Positions 28,398 to 36,896 are shown, counted from the stretch's first letter. The stretch is 64,000 nt of DNA from Novacetimonas cocois (GCF_003311635.1 NZ_QEXL01000014.1:49230-113229), one strand, 5' to 3'. The notes: a model not told the origin generated them from the sequence alone. A program made the numbers and translations.

Positions 28398-29657
28398 ATG
28401 GGCTACCAGTTCGCACATATTGAAACATACGCACGTAAGAGTGTGGAAGCCGGAGAAAAAACCAAGGGTGGAAAGACACGCAAGACCAGAGCAAAAGCCT
28501 CGGTTTCTGATGTGTTGAAGGAAGCAAGCAGAGAAGCAGGCCACCACCCTCACGTGCAACACCCGCAACATCCTGCCTTGGTTTTTGGGCTTGATATTCC
28601 TGCACTGGAAGCCTTGCACGATGGTATGGCAAGCCAAGCAAAAAGCACCATGAAAAATGGCAAGAGCAGGGCTGTAAGGACTACACAAGCAACCTTGTTA
28701 GCTGGTGTTTTGTCTCATCCTGGGAGTGTAGAGGGGTGGAGTGAAGAAGCTGTTAAGGACTGGCAAAAGAAAAGCATAGAGTGGCTTAAAAGCAGGTATG
28801 GCGAGCAGTTAAAAACTGTTGTGCGTCATGATGACGAAAGCCACCCACATTTGCATTTTTATGTTGTTCCGTCTGGCTCTGAGATGAAAGCCAATGATTT
28901 GCATGATGGAGCAAAGGCAAAGGCTGATTATCTGGCTACCAGTGAAGCCAAAACGCTAGACCCTAAAACAGCAAACAAGAACGGAGACAGGGCATACAGG
29001 AACGCAATGCGAGCCTTTCAGGACGATTATTTTTCCAAGGTTTGCGCTGGTTGTGGTTTGGAAAGGTTAGGCCCGAAAAGGCAACGTAAGCAGGGTTTTG
29101 AGCATCAGCGAGACAAGCAAACGAACAGGTTACAGGCTGAAAGCAACCTATTGAAGGCGCAGAAGGCCAGAGAGTGCGAGCGTGTAGCCAGTGAAGCCAA
29201 AAAGAGGGCAGAGAGTGCAACAGAGCAGGAACAGAAGATTAAGAAATCTCTAAAGAGTGCAAGCCGGAAGCTGAAAACAACACAAGAAGAACTAAGCGAA
29301 TTGGTTGAAAATGGCTTTTTTCTGCGGTTGTTTGCTGGTCTCAACCTTTGGGTTGCTGGTACAAAGCGAGAGATGAGAGAGACAATCGAAAAGAACAACA
29401 AGGAAAACGAAAGCCGTATGAGTCGCTTGAAGCGTCAGGCCAGTTCAGAAATATCAAAATTAAAAAACAGGTTGGCGGACGAAATGGAAAAGGTTGCAAG
29501 TTATCAAAACAGAACTTTTCGGGCTGAAAATAACGCAAGATTAGAGCGAGAAAGACACGAAAAAACAAGCAACGAACTAACCAAGGCTAGAGAAGAGTTA
29601 AGCAACAAGGCAAAGCACGCGAATAATTTTAAAGGCGATATTAACTTAAAAAGGTAA
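28398..29657 (+). CDS. MOBV-type mobilization relaxase (Mob/Pre family)
   Basis: This 419-residue protein has an N-terminal relaxase domain with the three-His motif HDDESHPHLHFYVVP (His144, His149?/151, His153), matching the HxDE-x2-PHxHxxxVP signature of MOBV/Pre enzymes. It starts YQFAHIETYARK, like the family. From about residue 235 it becomes a long coiled coil rich in Lys, Glu and Arg. A hydrophobic insert (FLRLFAGLNLWVAG, about 308-321) sits within the coil. It should nick oriT and pilot DNA during mobilization by a helper conjugation system. The RBS is AAAAGGGAG. Confidence 0.85.
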   Translation: MGYQFAHIETYARKSVEAGEKTKGGKTRKTRAKASVSDVLKEASREAGHHPHVQHPQHPALVFGLDIPALEALHDGMASQAKSTMKNGKSRAVRTTQATLLAGVLSHPGSVEGWSEEAVKDWQKKSIEWLKSRYGEQLKTVVRHDDESHPHLHFYVVPSGSEMKANDLHDGAKAKADYLATSEAKTLDPKTANKNGDRAYRNAMRAFQDDYFSKVCAGCGLERLGPKRQRKQGFEHQRDKQTNRLQAESNLLKAQKARECERVASEAKKRAESATEQEQKIKKSLKSASRKLKTTQEELSELVENGFFLRLFAGLNLWVAGTKREMRETIEKNNKENESRMSRLKRQASSEISKLKNRLADEMEKVASYQNRTFRAENNARLERERHEKTSNELTKAREELSNKAKHANNFKGDINLKR

Positions 29658-29700
29658 ATAATTATTTTTAATTAAAGTAAAAGTGTTTTTTAAATTGTAA

Positions 29701-29778
29701 TTTTCCGAACATTATGATAATATTAAAAAATGGACGGAACGAAAAGGGGCTTGTTGTTCTTTTATTCTGTTCGGAAAA
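29701..29778 (+). repeat. Perfect 11-bp inverted repeat upstream of the serine recombinase unit
   Basis: TTTTCCGAACA (29701-29711) and TGTTCGGAAAA (29768-29778) are exact inverse copies separated by 56 nt, upstream of the two-gene unit ending in a serine recombinase. A related GGACGGAACG lies between them (29732-29741). They are candidate resolution or inversion sites, or a regulator's operator. Confidence 0.55.
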
Positions 29779-29816
29779 TCATAGAAGGAAAATAACAATT
29801 TAAGGAGAAAATTATA

Positions 29817-30158
29817 ATGTTATCAGTAATTACATCAGCGTTGCCGACTGTGGACAGAGAGTTGGCTTTTACATTCTCGATTGTTTCTTTGAGTTCAGGG
29901 GAGGCAAGCCCTGAAGCTGTTCGAAAGTGGCAGATTGACGTTAAAAAATTAGCTTTAAAAGCATTTAGAGACCTCGGCATTGAGACAAAAGACGTAACAG
30001 AAGAAGACATTAAAAAAGCTTGTAGCGTGGTTCTTGATGATGCCAAGAAAACAATACCTAGGGGCATGAGTAGCTTTAATTTTAAGGCCGATTATGTTTC
30101 TCCTGAATATGTTCAGGAATTGATAGAACTAGACAAAACTTTTTTGGAACAGTTCTAA
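29817..30158 (+). CDS. Small unknown protein paired with the serine recombinase
   Basis: This 113-residue protein is mixed-charge and soluble, with a hydrophobic N-terminal stretch (LAFTFSIVSL). It is preceded by AAGGAG and overlaps the recombinase start by one base (TAATG), so the two are coupled. I recognise no family. It may be an accessory or regulatory partner of the recombinase (inference from linkage). Confidence 0.65.
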   Translation: MLSVITSALPTVDRELAFTFSIVSLSSGEASPEAVRKWQIDVKKLALKAFRDLGIETKDVTEEDIKKACSVVLDDAKKTIPRGMSSFNFKADYVSPEYVQELIELDKTFLEQF

Positions 30159-30757
30159 TGATTTATGGATATGCACGTGTAAGCACCAGCGACCAAAATG
30201 AAGGTATGCAGGTGGACGCTTTAAAAGGGGCTGGATGCTCTGAAATATTCACAGATAAGGCCAGCGGGGCAAAAACCTCGCGTCCTGCTTTGGATAAGAT
30301 GCTCCCTCTTTTAAAAGATGGTGACACTCTGGTTATTTGGAAGCTGGACAGGCTTGGACGCTCTACTATTCACCTTTTTAATTTGCTGGAAGACCTGAAA
30401 AGCAGGGGGGTCGCTGTGCGTTCCATAATGGAAGGAATAGACACAAGTGGTTCTCTTGGTAGATTCCTTTGCACAATCTTGGCCGGGGTTGCTGAGTTGG
30501 AGCGAGAGAACATCAAGCAGAGGGTTAACGCGGGGCTTGCAAAGGCCAAGCGTGATGGTGTGAGACTTGGCAGAAAAGAGCGATTTAATGCCAAGGACAA
30601 AGCCTTAATTAAAAGACTTCACACGCTCGGAGACAGTTACACAAAACTCTCTCGTCAGTTTTCTGCATCACGTTCAACCATCTGGGAAATCGTGAACAGC
30701 GAAGAAAAAGTAGCGTTTCAGGATAATCGCCAAACCGACCTTGAAGACGCATTATAA
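30158..30757 (+). CDS. Serine recombinase (resolvase/invertase family)
   Basis: This 199-residue protein has the catalytic Ser9 in YARVSTSDQN, the LVIWKLDRLGRS motif near residue 55-65, the E-helix AGVAELERENIKQR and a C-terminal helix-turn-helix (SYTKLSRQFSASRSTIWEI). It has the standard small resolvase/invertase length. It probably resolves multimers of the excised circle or inverts a local segment; an 11-bp inverted repeat pair lies 380-460 nt upstream. Confidence 0.93.
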   Translation: MIYGYARVSTSDQNEGMQVDALKGAGCSEIFTDKASGAKTSRPALDKMLPLLKDGDTLVIWKLDRLGRSTIHLFNLLEDLKSRGVAVRSIMEGIDTSGSLGRFLCTILAGVAELERENIKQRVNAGLAKAKRDGVRLGRKERFNAKDKALIKRLHTLGDSYTKLSRQFSASRSTIWEIVNSEEKVAFQDNRQTDLEDAL

Positions 30758-30768
30758 AGGGGTTGATT

Positions 30769-30788
30769 TTCTACATAACCCTTCTACA
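30769..30788 (+). promoter_or_regulatory. Right-end TTCTACA pair (candidate integrase arm sites)
   Basis: TTCTACA at 30769-30775 and 30782-30788 repeat with the same 13-bp period and orientation as the pair at 24433-24452 on the left side. They lie about 75 nt inside attR. Confidence 0.5.
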
Positions 30789-30860
30789 TTCTTCTTCACG
30801 ACAGGATTATAAAAGTCTTTAATATCAATATGTTATTTAACCGACTGCGGGACTGTTGCT

Positions 30861-30885
30861 GTTCGAGTCCCGCAGCTCGCACCAC
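30861..30885 (+). repeat. attR direct repeat
   Basis: This 25-bp copy of the tRNA-Leu 3' end has one difference from attL. Its GTCCCGCAG (30867-30875) also pairs with CTGCGGGAC (30845-30853) just inside the element, a 9-bp perfect inverted repeat that may be the integrase core site. Confidence 0.88.
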
Positions 30886-31060
30886 GAATGGACCTGTTCC
30901 ATCAGTCCCGGATCATACCGGGCTGGCTGGTTCCCGGTCAGGACTCAGGACGATGATGCCGATTGTCTTTGCGATCCATGAGGCTTGCATGAGCGGCTGA
31001 TATCATCGCGCAGTGTCGTCAGTCATGGGGCATGTGAAAATAACGCATCGGCAAAAATGA

Positions 31061-31142
31061 CAAAAGTTTTTGGGTGCCGGCTTTTTTCAAAAAGGCGGCG
31101 TTCTTCGAAGCTTTTTGCAAAAAGCTTCACCAAAAACTTTCA
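31061..31142 (+). repeat. Intergenic three-helix repeat, copy 3
   Basis: Forward copy. The outer arms CAAAAGTTTTTGG / CCAAAAACTTT and the GAAGCTTTTT hairpin are perfect; the GC cap reads GCCGGC...GGCGGC, leaving one mismatch. It lies just outside the island attR. Confidence 0.88.
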
Positions 31143-31236
31143 AATGATGCGCGGGATGTTTTAAGGATGTTCTTTCAGGAGTCATATTGAAGAATACCTG
31201 ATTGCAATACGTATTTTTCAATATATACCGCAAATC

Positions 31237-31285
31237 CGTTCCGAAAGGATCGGGCCGTCACTGTTACCCCAACCCTTTCGGAACG
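31237..31285 (-). terminator. 12-bp perfect inverted repeat after the GH92 gene
   Basis: CGTTCCGAAAGG (31237-31248) and CCTTTCGGAACG (31274-31285) pair perfectly across a 25-nt loop, 13 nt beyond the GH92 stop codon on the minus strand. No clear T-run follows, so it may be a Rho-dependent or mRNA-protecting hairpin rather than a classic intrinsic terminator. Confidence 0.45.
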
Positions 31286-31298
31286 CTTCCCGCTCAAA

Positions 31299-33611
31299 TC
31301 AGCCTTTTTCAGGAACGGAGGCGGAGGGCTCGTGGCCCGGTTCGGCCTGCATGGTAAAATGCAGGGTGCCCCCTTTCAGGATGTCCTGCTGTCGCAGGTT
31401 CAGCAGATCCACCGGCCTGCCGTTGAGCGTCACGTGACCGACATACGGATGCGCCGTATCCATGTTGTCCGCCACCATCGTAAAGGTCCGGCCATTGGGC
31501 AGGTGCAGCACGGCCTTTGGCACGAAGGGACGGCCAATGACATAGACATTGCTGGCGGGCGCCACGGGATAGAAGCCCAGCGCGGTAAAGAGATACCATG
31601 CCGATGTCTGCCCCAAGTCGTCATTCCCCGCCAGTCCATCGGGGCGGGCGCTGTACTGGCTGTCCATGATCTGCTGCAGGCGCTGCTGTGTCTTCCACGG
31701 CGCCCCGGCGTAATCATAGAGGTAGGCGATATGGTGGCTGGGTTCGTTGCCATGCGCGTACCAGCCGATCAGGCCGCTGATATCTTCGACATCCTTGAAA
31801 ATCGCCGGATCAACCTTCGTATCGAACAGTTCATCCAGCCTTGTGACGAATTTCGCCTTTCCGCCCAATGTCGCGATCAGGCCCGGCACGTCCTGCGGCA
31901 CGGACCACAGATACTGCCACGCGTTGCCTTCGGTATAGTCGCTGCCATAGGCGGCGGCGGCGGGATCAAAGGGTTCGTGGAATTCGCCGTTGCTGAGCCT
32001 GGCGCGCATGAATCCTGTCTTGGGGTCCCATACATTGCGCCAGTTGCGCGCGCGTTTTTCGAATTCAGCCGCGATTTCGGTCTTGCCCATCGCACGGGCC
32101 ATCTGCGCCAGTGACCAGTCATCATAGGCGTATTCCAGTGTCTTGGACGCTGCCTCCGCCTCCCTGTCGATCGGGACGTAACCCAGCTTCATGTAATCCG
32201 CCAGATCCCCGTACGGGCCGTAGGTCGCGCTGGCGACCATGGCCTTGAGCGCCGCCTCCGCATCAAAGCCCCGCACCCCCGCCAGATAGGCATTGGCGAT
32301 GATCGGCACCGCGTGATAGCCGGTCATGCACCATGTCTCCAGCCCCTGGTACGACCAGATCGGCAGGACGCCGACCGGACTGGCCTGCTGCGCCGCGACG
32401 AGGGAGCGCACGAACTGCGCGCTCAGATCCGGGCGCAGCAGCGCCATCAGCGGCTGCTGCGCGCGATAGACATCCCATGTCGACCATGTCGAATAGAAGT
32501 CGAAGCCGTTTGCCCGGTGAATTTCCTGATCCGGCCCACGATATTCGCCGTTCGCATCCATGCTCAGCGTGGGGGCCAGCATCGTATGGTACAACGCGGT
32601 ATAGAACTGCGTCCGCTGGTCCTGCGTGCCGGAGACGTCGATCACCGACAGCGTTTTGTTCCATGCCGCAAGTGCCGCGGCCCGGCGGGCATCGAAATCC
32701 CACCCTGCGCCTTCCTGATCGAGGTTGGAAATGGCGTTGGCCTCACTCACGGGGGAGATTGCGACCTTCACCTCCAGCGGTCTGTCCAGCGTGCCAAAGT
32801 CGAATACGCCCTCCACCGCCCGTCCGCTCTGGGCGTCATGGTCCTCGGGGCGGTATCCCGGTCCCCTGAACCCGCGATAGGTCACATTCGTTTCACGATT
32901 GTATAACGTGCGCGACACCATCGGCTGTGAAAAGCGCATCGCAAAGCACATCGTCCGGTCCGGCGCCCAGCCACGCGTCGTGCGACAGCCCGACACCGTG
33001 CCGTCGGAACGCACGCGCAGGCGCGACCATAGCACCTTGCCGGGATAGTCGTAGATGCTTGGCCGCAGATCCAGCAGGACATGCGCCGGCCGCCCCTTGG
33101 GGAAGGCATAGCGGTGCCAGCCCACACGGCGTCCCGCCGTCAGTTCGGCATGGACATCGTAATCCGCCAGCGTCACGGCGTAATAGCCGGGCTGCTCAAC
33201 CTCCGTATCGTGACTGAAGCGCGAGCGGTAGCCGCTGCCCGGTTTTGCGGGATCACCCGGTTCCATCCTGACATCGCCGGAAATCGGCATCATCAGCACG
33301 TCGCCAAGGTCGGAATGTCCCGCGCCGGTGAAATGGGTATGCGAAAATCCCATGATGGTGGGATCGTCATACTGGTACCCGCCCGCCCAGTTATAGGCAT
33401 GCTTGAAGTCCGGCATGGCGGTATCGGGCGAGGGCTGGATCATGCCGAACGGCACTGTCGCGCCCGGAAACGTGTGTCCAGCACCCCCTGTTCCGATACG
33501 CGGATCGACATCGGCGGCGGGTCCGCTGATGGTGGCCGCCATCCCGGATGAGAGCGACGGCATGACCGCCAGCGCGGTGGAAAGGCAGGAAAGCACCAGG
33601 CGACGCTTCAT
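31299..33611 (-). CDS. GH92-family alpha-1,2-mannosidase, secreted
   Basis: This 770-residue protein has a signal peptide (about residues 1-25, AMA-type end). The GH92 hallmarks follow: PRIGTGGAGHTFPGATVPFGMIQ near the N-terminus, GYQYDDPTIMGFSHTHFTGAG, a central DFYSTWSTWDVYRAQQPL and a late LAGNDDLGQTSAWYLFTALGFYPV. GH92 enzymes are Ca2+-dependent exo-mannosidases that process alpha-mannans. The likely location is the periplasm. It stands alone between repeat copies 3 and 4, with no neighbouring polysaccharide genes, so the natural substrate is not evident. Confidence 0.93.
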   Translation of the reverse strand: MKRRLVLSCLSTALAVMPSLSSGMAATISGPAADVDPRIGTGGAGHTFPGATVPFGMIQPSPDTAMPDFKHAYNWAGGYQYDDPTIMGFSHTHFTGAGHSDLGDVLMMPISGDVRMEPGDPAKPGSGYRSRFSHDTEVEQPGYYAVTLADYDVHAELTAGRRVGWHRYAFPKGRPAHVLLDLRPSIYDYPGKVLWSRLRVRSDGTVSGCRTTRGWAPDRTMCFAMRFSQPMVSRTLYNRETNVTYRGFRGPGYRPEDHDAQSGRAVEGVFDFGTLDRPLEVKVAISPVSEANAISNLDQEGAGWDFDARRAAALAAWNKTLSVIDVSGTQDQRTQFYTALYHTMLAPTLSMDANGEYRGPDQEIHRANGFDFYSTWSTWDVYRAQQPLMALLRPDLSAQFVRSLVAAQQASPVGVLPIWSYQGLETWCMTGYHAVPIIANAYLAGVRGFDAEAALKAMVASATYGPYGDLADYMKLGYVPIDREAEAASKTLEYAYDDWSLAQMARAMGKTEIAAEFEKRARNWRNVWDPKTGFMRARLSNGEFHEPFDPAAAAYGSDYTEGNAWQYLWSVPQDVPGLIATLGGKAKFVTRLDELFDTKVDPAIFKDVEDISGLIGWYAHGNEPSHHIAYLYDYAGAPWKTQQRLQQIMDSQYSARPDGLAGNDDLGQTSAWYLFTALGFYPVAPASNVYVIGRPFVPKAVLHLPNGRTFTMVADNMDTAHPYVGHVTLNGRPVDLLNLRQQDILKGGTLHFTMQAEPGHEPSASVPEKG

Positions 33612-33783
33612 GTGGAACCTCGGTTCGGCGGATGGATCGTTTCGGGCGGTACGGGCGTGGGCATATCGCCCGCGTCTGGATTGTTACGTTATCTTATCGT
33701 CAATTCCGCCCGGATAAACCCCGTGCGAAATGGCTGTTCCAGAGGCCGCCTGAAAAGGCAGCCCCCATAATTCCCTGAAATCA

Positions 33784-33866
33784 TAAAAGTTTTTGGTGAA
33801 GCTTTTTGAAAAAGCTTCGGAAGAATGCCGCCCGTTTGAAAACAGGCGCCCCCGGAAATCTTTATT
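33784..33866 (-). repeat. Intergenic three-helix repeat, copy 4 (diverged)
   Basis: Reverse copy between the sdaA 3' end and the GH92 start. The GAAGCTTTTT hairpin is intact; the GC-capped hairpin has drifted, but its stem keeps a compensating G-C (TGTTT / AAACG in place of TTTTT / AAAAA). The distal outer arm is degraded (GGAAATCTTT). Confidence 0.75.
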
Positions 33867-33880
33867 TTTCAGACAGTTCC

Positions 33881-35239
33881 TCAGCATTCCGGGAAATTGA
33901 TCGCCAGTCCGCCCAGTGACGTTTCCTTGTAACGATGGTTCATGTCGCGCCCGGTTTCCGCCATGGTGCGGATGACCTGATCCAGCGAAACGCGATGGTC
34001 GCCATCGCCCCGCATGGCCAGCGACGCGGCATTGATTGCTTTTATGGCACCAAATGCATTTCTTTCGATGCAGGGAATCTGCACCAGCCCGCCGACTGGA
34101 TCGCAGGTCATGCCCAGATGATGTTCCATTGCGATCTCGGCCGCGTTTTCCACCTGCGACGGGGTGGCCCCCAGAACCGCCGCCAACCCGGCCGCCGCCA
34201 TGGAGGAGGCTACGCCCACCTCCCCCTGGCATCCCACCTCGGCGCCGGAAATGGAGGCGTTGAGCTTGAACAGCCCGCCCAGTGCCGCCGCCGTCAGCAG
34301 GAATTCCCGCATGCCTTCGCGCGTGGCGCCGGGACAGTAATCGCGGTAATAGCGCAGGACGGCGGGCACCACGCCCGCCGCGCCATTGGTGGGGGCGGTC
34401 ACCACGCGTCCGCCAGCGGCATTTTCCTCGTTCACGGCAATGGCGAACAGGCTGACCCAGTCCATGATTTCATGCGGCAGGCTGCTGTTCAGCTTCTCCC
34501 GCTCCCGCAGGCGTTCATACAGCGCGCCCGCGCGGCGCCTGACCTCCAGCTTTCCGGGCAGGACGCCCCGGCTGGCAATTCCGCGCTCGATACAGTGCAT
34601 CATGATGTCGATGATCCGGTCCAGATGGGCCACGACGGCCTCTTTTGGACGCAGCGCGGTCTCGTTGCGCAGGACGATGTCGGCTATGTTCAGCCCGTCC
34701 CGGCGCGCCAGATCCAGAAGTTCCATCCCGGAGCGGAAATTGTAAGGTACTTCCGGCATGGTGTACGAAGTACTCTCGGCTGCGTCTTCCGAGACGATGA
34801 ACCCCCCGCCGACAGAACAGAAACGCGCATTTTCCAGCAGCCGCCCGTCCCGGTCGAACGCCGCGAACTGCATGGTGTTCGTATGGACGGGTGGCCTTGT
34901 TTCCTTGTCGAGCACGATGTCATGCGCGGGCTGGAACCGGACCGTGGCGGGGCCGATGGCAATGACCCCCTTTTTCCATATCTCCGCAACCAGCGCGTCC
35001 GCCTTTTCCGGGTCGACCGTTTCGGGCCGTTCCCCGCACAGGCCAAGGATGACGGCCTTGTCCGTTGCATGGCCCGTCGCGGTCCATGCCAGCGAACCAT
35101 AGAGCGTGACCTGAACGTGGGCCAGGCCATCGCGTCCGCTGATGGTCTCCATGAACCGTCGCGCGGCACGCATCGGGCCGACCGTATGGGAGGAAGAGGG
35201 ACCGATGCCTATTTTGAAAATATCGAAAAGACTGATCAT
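33881..35239 (-). CDS. sdaA: L-serine ammonia-lyase (Fe-S L-serine dehydratase)
   Basis: This 452-residue single-chain L-serine dehydratase starts FDIFKIGIGPSSSHTVGPMRAA (beta-domain serine-site motif). It contains AEVGCQGEVGVASSMAAAG and MTCDPVGGLVQIPCIERN with the cysteines that hold the [4Fe-4S] cluster, and ends in a C-terminal Cys (FPEC) that in characterised homologues plugs the active site. It converts L-serine to pyruvate and ammonia. It is monocistronic here, flanked by repeat copies 4 and 5. Confidence 0.96.
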   Translation of the reverse strand: MISLFDIFKIGIGPSSSHTVGPMRAARRFMETISGRDGLAHVQVTLYGSLAWTATGHATDKAVILGLCGERPETVDPEKADALVAEIWKKGVIAIGPATVRFQPAHDIVLDKETRPPVHTNTMQFAAFDRDGRLLENARFCSVGGGFIVSEDAAESTSYTMPEVPYNFRSGMELLDLARRDGLNIADIVLRNETALRPKEAVVAHLDRIIDIMMHCIERGIASRGVLPGKLEVRRRAGALYERLREREKLNSSLPHEIMDWVSLFAIAVNEENAAGGRVVTAPTNGAAGVVPAVLRYYRDYCPGATREGMREFLLTAAALGGLFKLNASISGAEVGCQGEVGVASSMAAAGLAAVLGATPSQVENAAEIAMEHHLGMTCDPVGGLVQIPCIERNAFGAIKAINAASLAMRGDGDHRVSLDQVIRTMAETGRDMNHRYKETSLGGLAINFPEC

Positions 35240-35657
35240 GACCGTTCCGGTGGCGATGTGAGGGCGAGGTGTGGGTTTACATGCGACAGGCCTGCATCAC
35301 AGGGAATAGGCATGTGGCGATTCATGAGTCCAGTCTGGGAGAGTGCTGGAAACACTCTGTTGATAAATAAGGACAAAAGTTTTGGGGTATCGCCTTTCAT
35401 CTGGAAAGGTGATGTCATTCAAAGCTTTTTGGAAAAAGCTTCACCAAAAACTTTTATGATTTCAAGGTATTGTCGGGTCTGGCTTTTCAGGCAGCCTCCC
35501 ACACCTTGTCCCCTGGAAATCTTTCCTGGGGAAACGGGTCGGGATGCGTCGGGACCCGGTTGCCGGCTTTCGCGATATGGAAATTCGGGCAAGTATGACC
35601 GAAATGGCCCGTCCACCGACATGCAGTGTCGCGGGTCGGCGCGGGCGAGGGGGCATC
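35240..35657. other. Divergent intergenic region sdaA / ABC membrane gene
   Basis: It contains a short hairpin (AGAGTG...CACTCT near 35340-35358) and copy 5 of the intergenic repeat. The open frame that runs from 35544 into the next gene is out of keeping with the expected start at 35658. Nothing else is supportable. Confidence 0.45.
35374..35457 (+). repeat. Intergenic three-helix repeat, copy 5
   Basis: Forward copy. The cap of the first hairpin is ATCGCC...GGTGAT, so both sides changed relative to GCCGCC...GGCGGC while pairing is kept (with one G-U). The second hairpin AAAGCTTTTT / AAAAAGCTT and outer arms AAAAGTTTTGG / CCAAAAACTTTT remain. Confidence 0.85.
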
Positions 35658-36896
35658 ATGACGCAACGGCGTGAGCGCGCATGGGGGTTATGGCGTTATC
35701 TTGTGCTGCGCGGGCGCTTTTTCATTCACGCCAGCGATGCCGTGGTGGCCCGCCACTGGCAATGGTTCCTGTTCGCGGGCCTGCTGACGCCGGGCCTGCC
35801 GGTCGTCTCGCTTTTCATGGTTCCGGCGGCCCTGTTCGCGCAGGACCTTTCCGCCGCGCATGCGTTCGGGTGGCATTTCGGCGTCACGCTCCTTTTCGAA
35901 GCGGGGGCGCTGGCATGGGTCCTGCCGCAAAGGCGGTTTCTTCGCGGGGGCGCCTTTCGTGATTACATCGGGACGCTGCCGATTTCGGCCATCGCCAGAT
36001 GCACGGTTTCGTCCGTCCTGCTGTTCGTGGTTGATATCCTGCTGTTCATGCCGGCCGTGATCGGGACCGGCATGGCCGGGCATGCCACCATTTTCGATCT
36101 GGCATGCGATATTGAAAAAACGCTGGTATTTGTTGCGATCATTCTGATGATCCAGCTTGGAATTGTTGAACGCCTGCCCTTTCTCCTGCTGATGGGGCTG
36201 CCTGCGGATATTGTGTTCGCGGCGGCGGCCAGCATTGCCGACAGCACGGTGGCCATGCTGGTGCTGTCCGGCGCGGTGGCATGCGCGTTGCCATGTGCGG
36301 CGTTTGCCATGCGGACTGAACGGTTTTGCGTCGGCCGCGCGGGACAGGTGGGCCGGCTGGCCGGTCGCCTGCGCCCGGGGTTACGCCTGCCGGCTGTGTG
36401 GCGTGTTCAGTTCGGGATACTGGCGCGTAATCCCGTGATATCGGCGGGGTGCGCCGTCATGTCGGTCGCGGTTCCGGTCGGGGCGGGCGCGCTGATCGGG
36501 GCGTTTGATTATGACGGGCGCGCGCCTGTCGCCATCGTGATAGGCATGGCGATTGTAGCATTTGTCCTTGGTAACCTGTACCGTCTTCTTGCCGACGCGC
36601 ATGCCATGGCGCGGCCGCTGTTCATGACGCTGCCGCTGTCGCGACATTTCTGGCCGATACGTGACTGCTGTCTGGTGGTGGGGCTGGGGATGGTGCCCCT
36701 GTTCATGTTCGGGGGGATCCTTCTTGCGCATCGGCTGGTATCCCTGTGGGCGCTCATGGGGCTGGCCGCGGGTTACGTGGCCTTGCTGGCCGTGTTGCGG
36801 GCCGTGGTGGGAACGGACACGCGATTTCGTTTCATGCTTGCCGCCGCATTCAGTATCGCATGGGCGGGGGCAGCAATCGCGGGGGTAAGCGGATGA
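35658..36896 (+). CDS. ABC-type exporter membrane protein (unassigned)
   Basis: This protein of about 412 residues has roughly ten membrane spans and no recognisable soluble domain. The ATG at 35658 is preferred over the in-frame 35544 because it is preceded by GGGGG and gives a positively charged N-terminus (MTQRRERAW) before the first span. It overlaps the downstream ATP-binding gene by 4 nt (ATGA), so the two form a transporter resembling ABC-2-type exporters in layout. The substrate is unknown. Confidence 0.8.
   Translation: MTQRRERAWGLWRYLVLRGRFFIHASDAVVARHWQWFLFAGLLTPGLPVVSLFMVPAALFAQDLSAAHAFGWHFGVTLLFEAGALAWVLPQRRFLRGGAFRDYIGTLPISAIARCTVSSVLLFVVDILLFMPAVIGTGMAGHATIFDLACDIEKTLVFVAIILMIQLGIVERLPFLLLMGLPADIVFAAAASIADSTVAMLVLSGAVACALPCAAFAMRTERFCVGRAGQVGRLAGRLRPGLRLPAVWRVQFGILARNPVISAGCAVMSVAVPVGAGALIGAFDYDGRAPVAIVIGMAIVAFVLGNLYRLLADAHAMARPLFMTLPLSRHFWPIRDCCLVVGLGMVPLFMFGGILLAHRLVSLWALMGLAAGYVALLAVLRAVVGTDTRFRFMLAAAFSIAWAGAAIAGVSG

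Larger units (their letters stand above)
24350..30885 (+). mobile_element. Integrative mobilizable element in tRNA-Leu
   Basis: This AT-rich block in a GC-rich chromosome begins at the tRNA-Leu 3' end and finishes at a 25-bp repeat of that end (30861-30885). All genes run in one direction: tyrosine integrase, unknown protein, HUH replication protein, MOBV-type relaxase, small unknown protein, serine recombinase. No transfer (type IV secretion) genes are seen, so it should be mobilizable rather than self-transmissible. The rep + mob + resolvase content is that of a plasmid. Codon use and composition differ sharply from both flanks, implying recent transfer from a low-GC source or long life as an accessory replicon. 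Confidence 0.88.
30886..31298. other. Intergenic region right of the island
   Basis: Backbone sequence resumes here. It contains copy 3 of the intergenic repeat (31061-31142) and a perfect 12-bp inverted repeat next to the 3' end of the GH92 gene. No gene is visible. Confidence 0.5.

Noticed and set aside
28335..28688. Minus-strand ORF opposite the relaxase start
   Set aside because: The relaxase frame has the full MOBV motif and ribosome binding site. The antisense frame is Cys/Phe-rich with no support.
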